DNA of 64,000 nt from Cololabis saira (Eukaryota; Chordata; Actinopteri; Beloniformes; Belonidae), in contig NC_084610.1 in the NCBI RefSeq assembly GCF_033807715.1, positions 200,001 to 264,000 of the forward strand, written 5' to 3'. Below are positions 35,599-55,972 of the stretch, piece after piece; position 1 is the first letter of the stretch; the number at the start of each line of letters is the position of its first letter. Position numbers and translations under genes: made by a program. The notes beneath the pieces are model-generated. The model worked only from the letters and a program-made list of their open reading frames with translations, had not been told where the DNA came from and did no database searches.

Positions 35599-35775
35599 AG
35601 ATCAAGCATGTATTTTGGTCCAATTAACCCGACATGTGTAGAAAATAAAACTGTAAAAGGTCCAAACGTAGCAGTGAATTCCTGTCAAAGATGAAGTAAA
35701 ACTTGCTTGTTGTTCGTAGACGACACAGAACTGTTTTAACGACATTCAAGATTTTACCAAGATGAAGGAAAACAA

Positions 35776-35900
35776 ACCATGTGGGCAACACTAAGTACCC
35801 CCTTACTGCTCCCACAGGATTATCTCGCATGATTAAAGGGAAGAGTTGCAGCCAGGTGTACACACCTCCATAAGAGAGCGAGTCCAGATGTGTCTCCAGA
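35776..35900 (+). mobile_element. Tc1-like relic, 5' end
   Basis: GGGCAACACTAAGTACCCCC resembles the start at 30246, with the same following TTACTGCT block. Only about 100 bases remain. Confidence 0.5.
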
Positions 35901-36450
35901 TGTAAGTCGTGCAGATGTTTTGCAGTACAACACATTTTGTATTGAGTGTGATTATTGTTGTTTTCTGATTTGTTTGGTCATATTTCCAGGAGCTTTGGTG
36001 AATTTGTGTCTCATTTTAAACGTTTTAGATGTTTGTGATGGTCATGACTTTACTGGTTTAGTCACTTGCATCACTCAGTACGTGCACATGCAGCGATTCA
36101 AGCTGGTTGGAGATCATTTGCACACATCGTACTGACTTTTAAACTGCATGTGAACAGCTTAAGCCAGTCAAGTCAATCTGATCAAACCGGATTCATCAAC
36201 CCGCTTGGAGCACCTAAATAAGCCAGTCGCAACCGCCTTGTTAACGCCATGTGTACGGGGACATAGATATTACAGTCTGCGCATGCTCGAGATTTTCCCC
36301 CGGGTGGGGTTTTTCCCCGGGGGAGGGGATTCACCCGGAAGTGAAAGGAGACGACGCGACGCTGCTCAGTAGTAGGACCCTGGGGTGTCGTCTGACTGCT
36401 TCAGGGGTGTCGTCAAAATATTTCCTATTCTGACATTTCATATATAAATA
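35901..36450. other. Non-coding stretch with C/G palindrome
   Basis: Near 36298-36328 a CCCCCGGG...CCCCGGGGG inverted motif is present. The CTGATC-rich sequence near 36130-36200 has similarity to 37190-37300, perhaps parts of one repeat. No gene seen. Confidence 0.4.
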
Positions 36451-36562
36451 CTGTATTTTCGCGACCATACGGGCGCCGTGTGGAAAGGCATAGCCTCAGT
36501 CTTGTGTCATTTCTGTATTTAAAACACACACGGCGCACCGACCGAAACGGCACACACACAAG

Positions 36563-36593
<31 letters not shown>

Positions 36594-36950
36594 GCACAGG
36601 AGTGTGCGTATTTAAAAATACAGCGGGAGCAAAACTTTGTTTGATTGTAGGCTACTTTATTTCAGTTTTTACATTAATCAAACCCATTAAGTCTCATCCT
36701 CTGTTTCTGCATTAAAGAGCTGCGCTAAATCAGCTGTGCCAGTCCGGATTCCTCGCTGTCAGAGTCACGTTCCGTGCCGCGCGGCGCCTCGGAAATGCAC
36801 GCTTTTGCAAAAGCTCGCAAAATAATCCCAGCAGACACGTTAGCCCACGCATCAACAATCCATCTGCAAACTGTGGCAAAACTTGGCCGGCGCCACTACT
36901 GGAGAAACTCTTCTCCCTCTCAGTCATCCGCCGCTCACACGCCGCTGCAG
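36451..36950 (-). mobile_element. pogo/Tigger-like DNA transposon relic
   Basis: A terminus-like TACTGTATTTTCGCGACCAT lies at its left end. The minus strand encodes a transposase C-terminus at 36725-36907. A CA microsatellite lies at 36562-36592. The right side is cut by the MITE at 36951. Confidence 0.55.
36725..36907 (-). pseudogene. pogo/Tigger-type transposase C-terminus (fragment)
   Basis: The minus-strand frame reads ...C-R-W-I-V-D-A-W-A-N-V-S..., then A-F-A-K-A-C-I, an acidic D-S-D-S-E-E-S segment and a TAG stop at 36725. This layout (W..DAW..VS, basic helix, acidic tail) is typical of the end of DDE_1 family (pogo/Tigger) transposases. The frame is closed upstream by an in-frame stop near 36910, so only about 60 codons survive. 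It has no start codon. The larger open frame in the same stretch is in another register and is a shadow. Confidence 0.55.
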
Positions 36951-37117
36951 CCTGATTTATGGTTCCACGTAACACCAACGCAGAGATTACGCCGTAGGTT
37001 ATGCGGCGACGCACACGTACGGTGCACACGTACGGTGCACACGTACGGTGCGCTTCGCCGCATACGTTACGGCGTAGGCTCTGCGTCGATTTAACGCGGA
37101 GCCATAAATCAGGCTTC
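36951..37117. mobile_element. Short Harbinger-like MITE
   Basis: Ends AGCCTGATTTATGGTTCC and (complement) AGCCTGATTTATGGCTCC. The interior is rich in ACGCCGTA motifs plus three copies of CACACGTACGGTG. It is related to 25081-25559 and to the fragment at 51168. Confidence 0.75.
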
Positions 37118-37319
37118 ACTTTGAACGGCCGGTGTGAAAAGCTGGAAAAGCCGGCTGGAAAAGTCTCTTTAGGCAAAGTGGCTTATTCAATCTGATTCAG
37201 TCTGATCTCAGAACAGCATGTGTGATCAGACAAGTTGATCCAATCTTCTGCATGTCATTATCTGATCAGATCTGCAACCATGTTGAATCGCTGCATGTGT
37301 ACGTACTGACTGAGTCATA

Positions 37320-37640
37320 TTAAGGTCAGATCACATGGGTCATTTTGTCATATTTTCATTTTCTGTCTCTGCCAGGATGCATGCTTTGGTTTTCGTTTTT
37401 CCGTAGTGGTGTATCGCGTCATTCAGGCAGCCAATCAGCACAGAGCCTCATTATCATAGCCCCGCCCACTCAGAATCCTGCATAGATAATGAGGTTAGAG
37501 AATGGGAAGATAAAGACATGGCTCAGAGGCTGAATTTCTAATTTATTTAGCAAAAACAATCAAAAGCTTGTTTTTAAGACATTCAAGGCCTGTTTAAAAT
37601 AGGTATTAGTTGCCATAATAGGTCTCCTTTAAGTAATATG
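37320..37640. repeat. Dispersed repeat ending CATAATAGGTCTCCTTTAAG
   Basis: The terminal CCATAATAGGTCTCCTTTAA is a recurrent teleost repeat end. A related AAAGGGGACATATTATGG is seen at 57729. Class not determined. Confidence 0.4.
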
Positions 37641-37799
37641 TTGAACTTTTCACTTATGCCGTATTATTTATGTATCATGTGATCCAAAGAGTTTTCTTGC
37701 TAACTTGTTATTGAATTGTTTGTTAAGTCTGAATTTGTTATTTATTTCTTTTATTTCACTCACTATTTCACTCACTCTGATGGTTTACGAGCCTTTTAC

Positions 37800-38345
37800 G
37801 CATCAGCGGTGCTCTTATTTTGGCAGCGCAGACGGAAGTGCGCACACTCAACTCCATGCGGTTTGACGTCGGCGGAGAGTGCAGAGGAGTCGCTCAGACT
37901 CACTCACTCACACACTCACACACTCACACGCAACACACACTTGGAGGGAAAAGACGCACCAGAAGACGCACGAAGGTCAGCGGCTTTTCTCTGATAATCA
38001 GCGCTTTTCTTCTCGTTTCTGTCAACAAAAAGTTTCCAGAGGGAGACTGAGACGAGCTCCGCCGCGTTAGACCAAAAGAAGAAAGCTCCTTTTATGTCCC
38101 AGCAGTCATTTCTTTTTTTCTTTTATTCTTTTTTTTTTTAAATTGTTCTTTCCGACACTAGATTTTGAATTTTACGCGCAGCGCTCCCGGTGCGGGATTT
38201 CCTTTTTTTGTGTGTGTGTCGGGTTTCTTTGCGCACACAGTGACTCCAGGGTTTGTGTTTGCAAACAGTGAAGAGAAGAGAGAAGAGGAAGGAGGACGAG
38301 AGGACGAGGATCCGGACCAGGAAGGACCAAAGGGACAACCCAGCA
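37800..38345 (+). promoter_or_regulatory. nab1: Probable nab1 promoter and untranslated first exon
   Basis: This CpG-rich stretch ends in a strong splice donor (CAGCAG|GTAAGG, exon end at 38345). No coding start that continues to the next exon is apparent. It lies 5 kb upstream of the first coding exon, whose acceptor (TTCAG at 43311-43315) leaves only GC before the ATG. An untranslated first exon is therefore needed and this is the best candidate on the same strand. CT-repeat and CA-rich tracts occur at 37905-37938. The exact transcription start was not resolved. Confidence 0.45.
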
Positions 38346-40274
38346 GGTAAGGCTCAGCTCGACCCGGGTTTAACCCGCACGTCCCTCCGGGGACGCGCGT
38401 CCTCCTGCAGGAATCTGCGGGGAAACGAGTCCCAATGAGATGGAAAGTCAGCAAGTGCGCGCTGAAACTCTCCGAAGGTTGATGATAGAGAGGTTGGTTG
38501 TTTTTAAGTCTGCCAGACAGACACCCTAAGGTTGCAAACGGATATAAGACGGAGATAAACACAAGTCAAAGCATCAGATGACGTGAGCGCTCCAGAGCTG
38601 GTAGAGTAGCAGGAAAACAGCAGAAACCAGTGAGACCCAGTGAAGCTGGTCTGCAGGATTACAGGTTATTGGATAAGAGGAGGTGAGACGGCAGGAGGAT
38701 CACGGTGAATTCTTCATTAAACACAGACAAGTTGGAGCAGGAAACCTCCTGCATGTCCAATCTGAGTTCATATCTCATCTGTGCTCCTATTTTTAGCTGC
38801 TGTAGAGACACTTTTAATAACAGCCACTTTGCATTTGTCATGATTCTGATGTGTGGTCAACGGTTCGGACTCATCACACATCTACAACTGCTTCCACATG
38901 GAGGAAAACGGGGAAAGTCCCATCTGAATCAGAGTGAAATGAAAGGATTCCCACCTGTGAGAGGGCTGCTGCTGGACGGCTGCAGATTCCAGCTGCAGAT
39001 TCCAGCTGCAGATTCCAGCTGCAGTGCCTCACCTGTCAGGTGAAAAGGCCAAACCTACCGTCAGCCGCTCGTATCTGCTGAGGTGGAACCGGTAGGAGGT
39101 CTGGGAGCGTCGGAGCAGACGGGTGGAGGTCTGGGAGCGTCGGAGCAGACGGGTGATGATCTGACAGCATCCATCTTTGGAGATGTGGTCTGTTCTCGTC
39201 TCCAGACCTGAGATGTTCGGTTTACCTGCCGTCCCCCTGCAGCCAGGAAGTGACGTTCCCCCGCAGGAATGGCAGGAAAACACCAGCTCGATTCTGTTCG
39301 TACAGCTGCAGCCTTTCAATAACACACATGAACATGATTTCCCAGAAAACATGATTCAGAAACCTTAAACCTTCAGTTCAAAGAATCAACTGATCCAATT
39401 TTAGACACAAATGAAGGGAAGTTGACCTTTTTGCCCTTAAAACTGATTATTTCAGTAATAACTGCAGTCATAATTATATGTATGTATTGCAAACACTTTG
39501 CGTTTGATGTTTCCCCACAACATGAGCGCTGATCTCCAGCGAAGGAGGAAGAGCAAGCCTACATGTTTTCACCGTTCATGCTAATGTTCTCTAAGTGGCG
39601 TTTCATGTTCTGCGAGTGATGGTTAGGCTTATTTTCCAGCTCTTATTCACAATACCTGCACTTCCTCTTTTGTTTTGCTGCTTGTGTTTTTTGCAGCAGA
39701 CTCAACAACAACGGGACCATCAAAAAAATGTCAAAATGACTCATAAAAGATTAACTGCTCTTGTTTCTTTTGGCTGCAGTCAGTTGGCACCCCTAAACTT
39801 TCACACGAGAGCTTTAATTTGAACATTTTTTTACTTTTATTTAATTAGAGAAGGCATGATTTGGCCTTTTTTAATTTCCAGCAGGAATCTTTTGCCAGAA
39901 TGCCACAAGGAAATTAAAAAGTACGCCTTCTCTAACATGGATTTAACACTTTTGCTTGGGGGCGGAGCCACAGACGTAGCCCCGCCCCCTGCGCTGGCAG
40001 GAACATTAAGTGAAGAAATCCTGGAAATCTGAGCCTGAAGTAACACTACGTGTTTTGTTTAAGTTTATTGTAGCTTTAGGAAGTCATCGTTAAGGTTTAT
40101 TTGTATACCAGAGTTAAAAAGCCCTTAAATACTATGTGGTTGTCGTGAAAGACGAGGGTTCAGGTTGTTTCCATCAGTCGGGACAGGAGGTGGACGACAC
40201 CTGCTAAAGGTCACCAGATAATCCTTCAGATGGGAGGGAAAGTGTTTCTGGGCTGCTTTCAGTAGGATGTGGGT

Positions 40275-40450
40275 GGGTGGTGGAGACCCGGGTGGGGGGG
40301 TGGAGACCCGGGTTGGGGGTGGAGACCCGGGTTGGGGGTGGAGACCCGGGTGGGGGGGTGGAGACCCGGGTGGGGGGGTAGAGACCCGGGTGGGGGGGGG
40401 TGGAGACCCGGGTGGGGGGTAGAGACCCGGGTGGGGGGGGTGGAGACCTG
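40275..40450. repeat. G-rich minisatellite
   Basis: About nine units of roughly 20 bases, GTGGAGACCCGGGTGGGGGG with variable G runs. Confidence 0.9.
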
Positions 40451-42330
40451 CTGACCCGCTGTGGCTTCAACATGAGGAGTAACGTTCTAACAGCTTTAAA
40501 AGCTGCTATCAAAGTGTTTAAAATGTAGAAAGAGATAATAATGAAAACATTTAGACACACATATAAAAACGCAACACAACCGGTCTGACAGAGTTAGTAA
40601 CACGATGTTGGCATGATATTTAGGCTTTTGTTATTTGAAATGGGACATAAAGAGTAAGAAACAAAATAAAGCACCAGACAGCTCTTATTTTGAAAAGCAC
40701 ACAGTGCAGCTGTTTGAGAAACGTTTCCACAGTTGGATGTCTGTTAGACTCGCCCCTATTGGCTGATGGGAATCACACCTGGACCTCTGACCCCAATGCT
40801 TGGTCACATTTCATCCAAGCATTTAGATCTTCAACTTTTGTATGAATGAAGCGGAGCGGAGCAGGAGAGGACGTGAGCGTGTGGTGAGACGTCTGAATCA
40901 GCAGCAGCTGCCTCGCCGAGGTCCAGCTTTTGGTTGGTTGTGAGGAAGAACGCGGTGCAGATGTGATAAGAAGACTGAGTGTTGGTGGTGTAGTGAAGAT
41001 GAGAGGCTGATGAGGGCTCCACCTCGAAGCGCTCACAACCCGCCTCGCTCGCTCGCCGCGTGGGCGTGGACTCCAGTCTCAGGCAGCTTTTGTCTTTGTC
41101 ATTTTCCCGACTCGGTCAGGCCAAGCTGACGCCTGCCTGGCTCTCTGGGCCTATTCTGGGTGAGGCGAGCCCGCCGCCTACACATCCTGCAGGGGTGGAG
41201 AGAGGCATGTGGTCCTCCCAGCAAGCCGGGCCTGCTGACGGCCACTCCTCTGTGAGCGGGGCCTCCGCGGGGCCTCGGCTCCATGGAACACACAAGCCTG
41301 TTTGTGAGCCGGGCTTGTGCTCTCTCAGTTCAAGGTAGCAAGTGACAGGAGACGCAGATGTATCCGACTGTTTCTGCGCTTCTTAGGAGGAGACTGAACG
41401 CTGAGCGACTGACAGATCAGTGCTCCAAAAGCTTAAAATCTTAAAATCTTCAATGTGATCCGTGTTTCCTGCCGTTTCAGGCACTTAATTAAATAAATAG
41501 TCATCAAAATGTTGGGAGTCAAATCTTCTTCATATAAACACATTTGTACTTTAAACAAATGAAACGAGTGAATTATAGTTGATGTGGAGGGTTCTGCTGT
41601 TGTCAAACGCACGTAACCCTCCTATTCCACTCAAGAAAAAGTGAATTTCAAGCAGTCGCCACTTCTTTATGGAAGAAAACCTGTTTCTGTTTAGTCAACA
41701 GTGAAAATAAAAACAGTTTGAGTTATCTCTTACGGAGAAAACACCACCGTAGAAGAGATCTTAAATCTAATTAGCACATTTCACGCTCGGCTGGAGCTCA
41801 CCCACCTTCCTGAAATTAAAACTAAATAAATCAAACGATTCAAGTACGTTTATCTCCATCTCTGCGTATTTATCATGAGATCATAATTTAATCACCTTAA
41901 GAGCCGAGACCAGAACTTCTCTGAGTAAACGGACCTCCGTTTGTCCTCCGTGAAGGACGAGCTGCTCAGCAGGAGGATCTTTATCTGATATTGAAATGTT
42001 TGATGAGTTCTGCAACTTTTGATTTTCACCTTTGAGGCAGAACTAGGTGACTTAGGTGCCTTCAGAGCCCTCTCCACTAAAGCTGCTTTCGTCAATTTCG
42101 TCAAAATCATGACTAAATATCGTCGTCAACGAACCTTTATCACCTGAGTAAAAAGAAACGAGACGCAGCAAAAATGCTGGTCATGTGACGATAACGATAA
42201 TTAAATATATAATGCAATATCGTAGAGGAATAAAAACGAGACTAAAATGTAGATTACAAAATAAAAACTCTGCTAAAATGTTTCTTCATTTTCGTTGACC
42301 AAACGAGACCAAATGTTCTACCAAAGATCC

Positions 42331-42687
42331 TTAATGTCCATGTTTTCAGTAGTTTCTCTGGTTTAATGTCCATGTTTTCAGTAGTTTCTCTGGTTTAATG
42401 TCCATGTTTTCAGTAGTTTCTCTGGTTTAATGTCCATGTTTTCAGTAGTTTCTCTGGTTTAATGTCCATGTTTTCAGTAGTTTCTCTGGTTTAATGTCCA
42501 TGTTTCCAGTAGTTTCTCTGGTTTAATGTCCATGTTTTCAGTAGTTTCTCTGGTTTAATGTCCATGTTTTCAGTAGTTTCCTCTGGTTTAATGTCCATGT
42601 TTCCAGTAGTTTCTCTGGTTTAATGTCCATGTTTTCAGTAGTTTCCTCTGGTTTAATGTCCATGTTTTCAGTAGTTTCTCTGGTTTA
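42331..42687. repeat. 32-bp tandem array
   Basis: Eleven units beginning TTAATGTCCATGTTTTCAGT, period 32 (33 in two units with CCTCTGG). Confidence 0.92.
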
Positions 42688-43317
42688 GTTCTGCTGGGTG
42701 ACGTTAGTCCTCAATCCAGTCGCTGCAGCGGGGAATCAGATCCAGAAGATGCAGCTGCAGAGTTAGAGGCTGATGCCGTTAACACAGAGCTCTAGGTTCA
42801 CGTCCATTAAAAACAAAGTTACATAGAGAAACGTGGGGATCTGCTCTGGGGGGGAGAAGAAGAAGATCCATATTTGGATACACTTTCCTACATGGACGTG
42901 GAAAAGAAAACCCAATGTGTCGTTGAAAAAGAAAAAGACAGGGAGAAATGCAGAAAAATAAATATGTTGTAAACTCAAATTAGAGCGTTCTGTATCTGGA
43001 ATGAACGTATTCTTGAGTCTATAAGGTAACGATATAAATAATAAGATAACCTTGTTTGAATTGTAAAATGGGTTTGACTAAATACAATCTTTGATTAAAA
43101 CTAGACTAAAATGGTCCTGGACAATTCTGACTAAAATGCTCAGACTTTTAGTCGACTGGAACTTGACACGACTAAAAGGAGAATGAACGTGACTAAAACT
43201 AATACAACTAAAATGAAAGCTGGACCCAAAGACTGGACTAAAACTAAAACTGAAACAGGCTGACAGAAACATCACTACTCCCCCCCCCCCATTCACTCTG
43301 GTGTTCTGTGTTCAGGC

Positions 43318-52512
<9,195 letters not shown>

Positions 52513-55015
52513 TGCCTCCTCCCTCACCACGGACCCCCGTCTTCACTCTACTCACTCTTGACAGTATGCAGTTCTTACCCGTCTATAGATACTAAGCAAG
52601 CACAGCCACAGTAGAGCCTTAACAACCGACGTTGCCTCATGAATAGCATTTATTTTTCTTTGACTTTATCTTTTTTTCTTTTTTTCTTTTTGAAAAGTAT
52701 TTGCCAAAGCACCTGGCGAGCTGGCCGAGAGAACCTCAGTGCTCTGCAGGTCTTTGTGTTGACCACGTGTACATGTAGTTTAGGAGTGAGACATCTGTAA
52801 ACTCTTTACCTCTGCCTGGAGTCGCTTTCGTTGCTTTCCGTGGACAGCCAGGGGTCGGGCTGCACTGCCGGGGCTGAATCTCAACTCCGGTCTGGGTTTA
52901 GAAGCGGAAACGTCGGCTTTGCTCCTGGCGACACTTCAGACGGTTTCAGCATAAGTTATAATTCAAGGTCTTGTTATATTTTTTGTACTTCGCTCCGTGT
53001 CTAAGGAAACCAAACAGCTTCAGCTTTTGCCCACGCTACTCCACCACCAGATTCCATGGATCTATCCCTGTTTGTGTCTAATCTGGCTGTTTTTACTCCC
53101 CCACCACCTGCAAGATCTCCTGGTCTCCAGGTTGAACATCTCCGACCTCCATGCATGTCAATTTCAACATTTAACACCGTCCATAGAATATTTGCTAAAC
53201 CACACCCACTCAGGGAGTCTGCAGCATCTCAAAGCACCATCATCTTCTCCTCCTCCGGGTGGAGGATCTGGGGTGGAGCCACGCTGGCGTTGCTTTAGCG
53301 TTTGGTTTCAGGAGTTGAGCTGTCCGTGGTGCTGTTTCCTTCATGGACCCAGTCACAAATACCTTCACAAGTAGAAGAAAAGGCAGCGCTTGATTCTTTT
53401 CTAGGTCATGAGGTCAAGTGTTGACGTACCCAACGGTCTCCCATCAGCCTCAGCTCTTCTTTGTGCTTAGTGACAGTTGGGACGACGAGGCACGGATGAA
53501 TATTCTCGCTGTGAGGATGTTACGATGCTGCTGGTGGCGTTTAGTCTGAAAGCTAAAGGTCAGCGTCACCGAAGCAGATGGTGAATTATGTAGACATCCA
53601 TAATGGATTTTTAATGTTCCTGTAATGTCTTCTGACTTTCAGAAGAAGCTGCATCAACTCCACGGGGAGGGAACTTTACATCCAGCCACTTAGCAGTAAG
53701 AACTGAGAGTGTGATGTGGAGAGAGTTCAGGTGCAGCCCCTGCAGCAGGTTATTTTCAGAGTCGGTGTTTTCGCTTCAAAGGGACAAACAGAACAGGCGG
53801 GAGCGGTCGCCCCTTCCACGCTCTTGTCTCGTGTATATTTATGGGAGGTAATTTGCGACGAGGATGTACAGGATTTGTTGTGGAGTAGCAGCGGGACCTC
53901 CGGCGTCGGTCCCGGCAGAACGGCCGGGCCGGCGGGCCGGAGGCCGAGCTAATTGCTTCATTTCACTTTGTAATTTAGCAAAACACTGCTGTTGGAGCAG
54001 AACCCCGCATCTGCAGTCGGGGAGCGTTTCAGGGATAAAGACGCTTGCGTGTTTTTCAGAAAAGGTGGAAGCGAGCTCCCTGAAGCCCCGGCGACGCGTG
54101 GAAGCTTGCAGGTTTGTGTGTTCGGTTCCTGCTGCGGAGACGTGACGGAGCAGCGGCCTGTAAATAACAACATAGCCTAATCTGTCCAGCAGGGTTTTCT
54201 TTGTCCAGTGTAACTTTGCTGTAATTTTTGGTGTCAATAGTGTTTATGTATGTAGAGACAAAAACTTTTAAGTGTCACCGAGGAAAAGAAAAATACGACT
54301 GTGTGAATTTGTCGAGTATATAAAAACCTGCTTTTAGCCTTTAGCTCTTAATCGTGTTTAATCCACCTGTGATGGCCGTCAGTGCAGATTTCAGACGTGT
54401 TCTTGCTGTGTAGAGGTAGAAACATGACCGCTGAGTGTTTGTACGTGTTCTCCGCATCGTGTAAATACATCTGTTTGCTCCAGAACCCCCCCCCCTCCGC
54501 TTCCTGAACATAGTTTAGCCTCACTCAGAGACCAATGCAATATTTATGTGAGTAATAAGTCCGTTTGCAGACTAAATGCATCGTTTTTGTCACGTGCTTG
54601 GTAACTGTACGTCCGTCAACTGGGGGTGCGGGGGGGTCACCTGCAGCTCGTTGGGAAACATTCCCTCACTTTTTGTGCACAGAGCAGTGTAACTGTATGT
54701 AAAGACTGTTGGAGGTCGGACCGGCGGACCTGGAGGTCTGGTGGTGAACAGTTCTGACCCGATGGGCTCAAACACGCATGTCGTCACCCTCACTGTTTAT
54801 TGTAAAGTGATAGATTAGGCTTCACCCAGTTATGCACCAGTTTTTTTTAAACACTAATATATTTTATTTGTTATACAGCACATAAACATTAAACTTTATT
54901 TTTTGAACTCTATTGTGTTTCGTGCGTTTTGTTTGTGTGAATCCACTTTACACTCGTCTCCAGTGTTTTTTTTGTTTTTTTTTGTATAAAAATGTAATAA
55001 AAATCAGCCGATCGC
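52513..55015 (+). other. nab1: nab1 3' UTR
   Basis: Non-coding, T-rich in places. A poly(A) signal AATAAA at 54996-55001 is the likely main end. Length of about 2.5 kb is in keeping with long NAB1 3' UTRs. Open frames in it have no protein similarity that I recognise. Confidence 0.6.
54996..55001 (+). terminator. nab1: Polyadenylation signal AATAAA
   Basis: Canonical hexamer after a T-rich tract, about 2.5 kb past the nab1 stop codon. Confidence 0.6.
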
Positions 55016-55080
55016 AGACGAACAGCATGAGTTTTTAACTGATCTCTGATTTATTTAACAGGAATGAAGCTTCAAGAGGA

Positions 55081-55560
55081 AAGAAATCATGTGGGGAAAG
55101 CTAAGTACCCGATCCACCTTTAGCAGCAGGAGTAGAGACTTGATCGGTGTCTCCTGGTTCTGGAGGAATTCTGGTCCATCCTGTCCACCGTTGCTTCAGC
55201 TCACTGAGCTTTTATGGACGTTCACGTCTGAAGGTCGTGGCTTTTATTTGTTTTTAGATCTGGACTTCCTCTGAAATGCTGCATTTGGTTTCCTCCAAAC
55301 ACGGTTCTGGACAAGAAGACAAACATGTCCACTTTGGTCTCAGAGGACGTTGGTCCAGAGGTTTGTGGACCTCAGTCATGCTTCTTCTTCTCTGGCAGAA
55401 GGTTTTCTCCTGGTTTCATCTTCTTCTACTGGTTCTTTCATGGACTTGAATGTTTTTATTTATATTTTTAACATGCTCAGGGAGGTCTGTAGGCTCGGAG
55501 ACATGGCTCTTTGTCTTACCATGAATCTTGTGGGACAGCCAATCCTGGAAAAACTCTTGA
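55081..55560 (-). mobile_element. Degraded Tc1-like relic
   Basis: GTGGGGAAAGCTAAGTACCC and later TTTCCTCCAAACACGGTTCT and CCACTTTGGTCTCAGAGGAC resemble a minus-strand Tc1-type element, as at 15441. Confidence 0.4.
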
Positions 55561-55865
55561 ATGTCTTCTACTTCCTGTCGGGAGCATTGAACTCCAGATA
55601 GTTTGGAAATTGCATCAAGATTAATGTGCAGCTTCAATTACTTCTCTGAGACCATTGCTAATGTATTTCCCTCTTACCCTAGTGTTACACACCTGGAAAC
55701 ATCTGCTTTTCTAGGTCTGCTGATCAGCAGCAGCTGTAAATCCTCAGTAGGGGGGACTTACTATTGCCCACCTGACTTCTTTATTGCTGGATAAATAAGG
55801 ACAGGGAGAAGTTGCATGTTGTGGGTCTGGAGCTGGGCTGGAGAAGTACTGGGCTGTGGTCCTGC

Positions 55866-55972
55866 AGAACCCCCGGCCCGGTGTGGGGGTGGTGGGGGGG
55901 GGGTCTGAAGGATCCCTGCACAGGCCCGGTGTGTGTGGGGGGGGGGGGTGGTCTGAAGGATCCCTGCACAGG
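55866..55972. repeat. Tandem duplication of about 50 bases with G runs
   Basis: Two copies of a unit ending GTCTGAAGGATCCCTGCACA, each preceded by GGCCCGGTGTG and a G run. Confidence 0.85.

Larger units (their letters stand above)
38346..43315 (+). other. nab1: Probable nab1 5' UTR intron
   Basis: If the first exon ends at 38345, this 5-kb intron carries no coding sequence that I can support. It holds a GGTGGAGACCCGGG minisatellite (40275-40450), a 32-bp array (42331-42687), a tandem duplication of TGGAGGTCTGGGAGCGTCGG at 39084-39150 and an EGR-type 9-mer at 41058-41066. It ends with a C-run and the acceptor GTGTTCAG. Confidence 0.4.

Noticed and set aside
36730..37176. 148-codon minus-strand frame as a gene
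   Set aside because: It spans two different transposon relics; only the other register shows a transposase signature.
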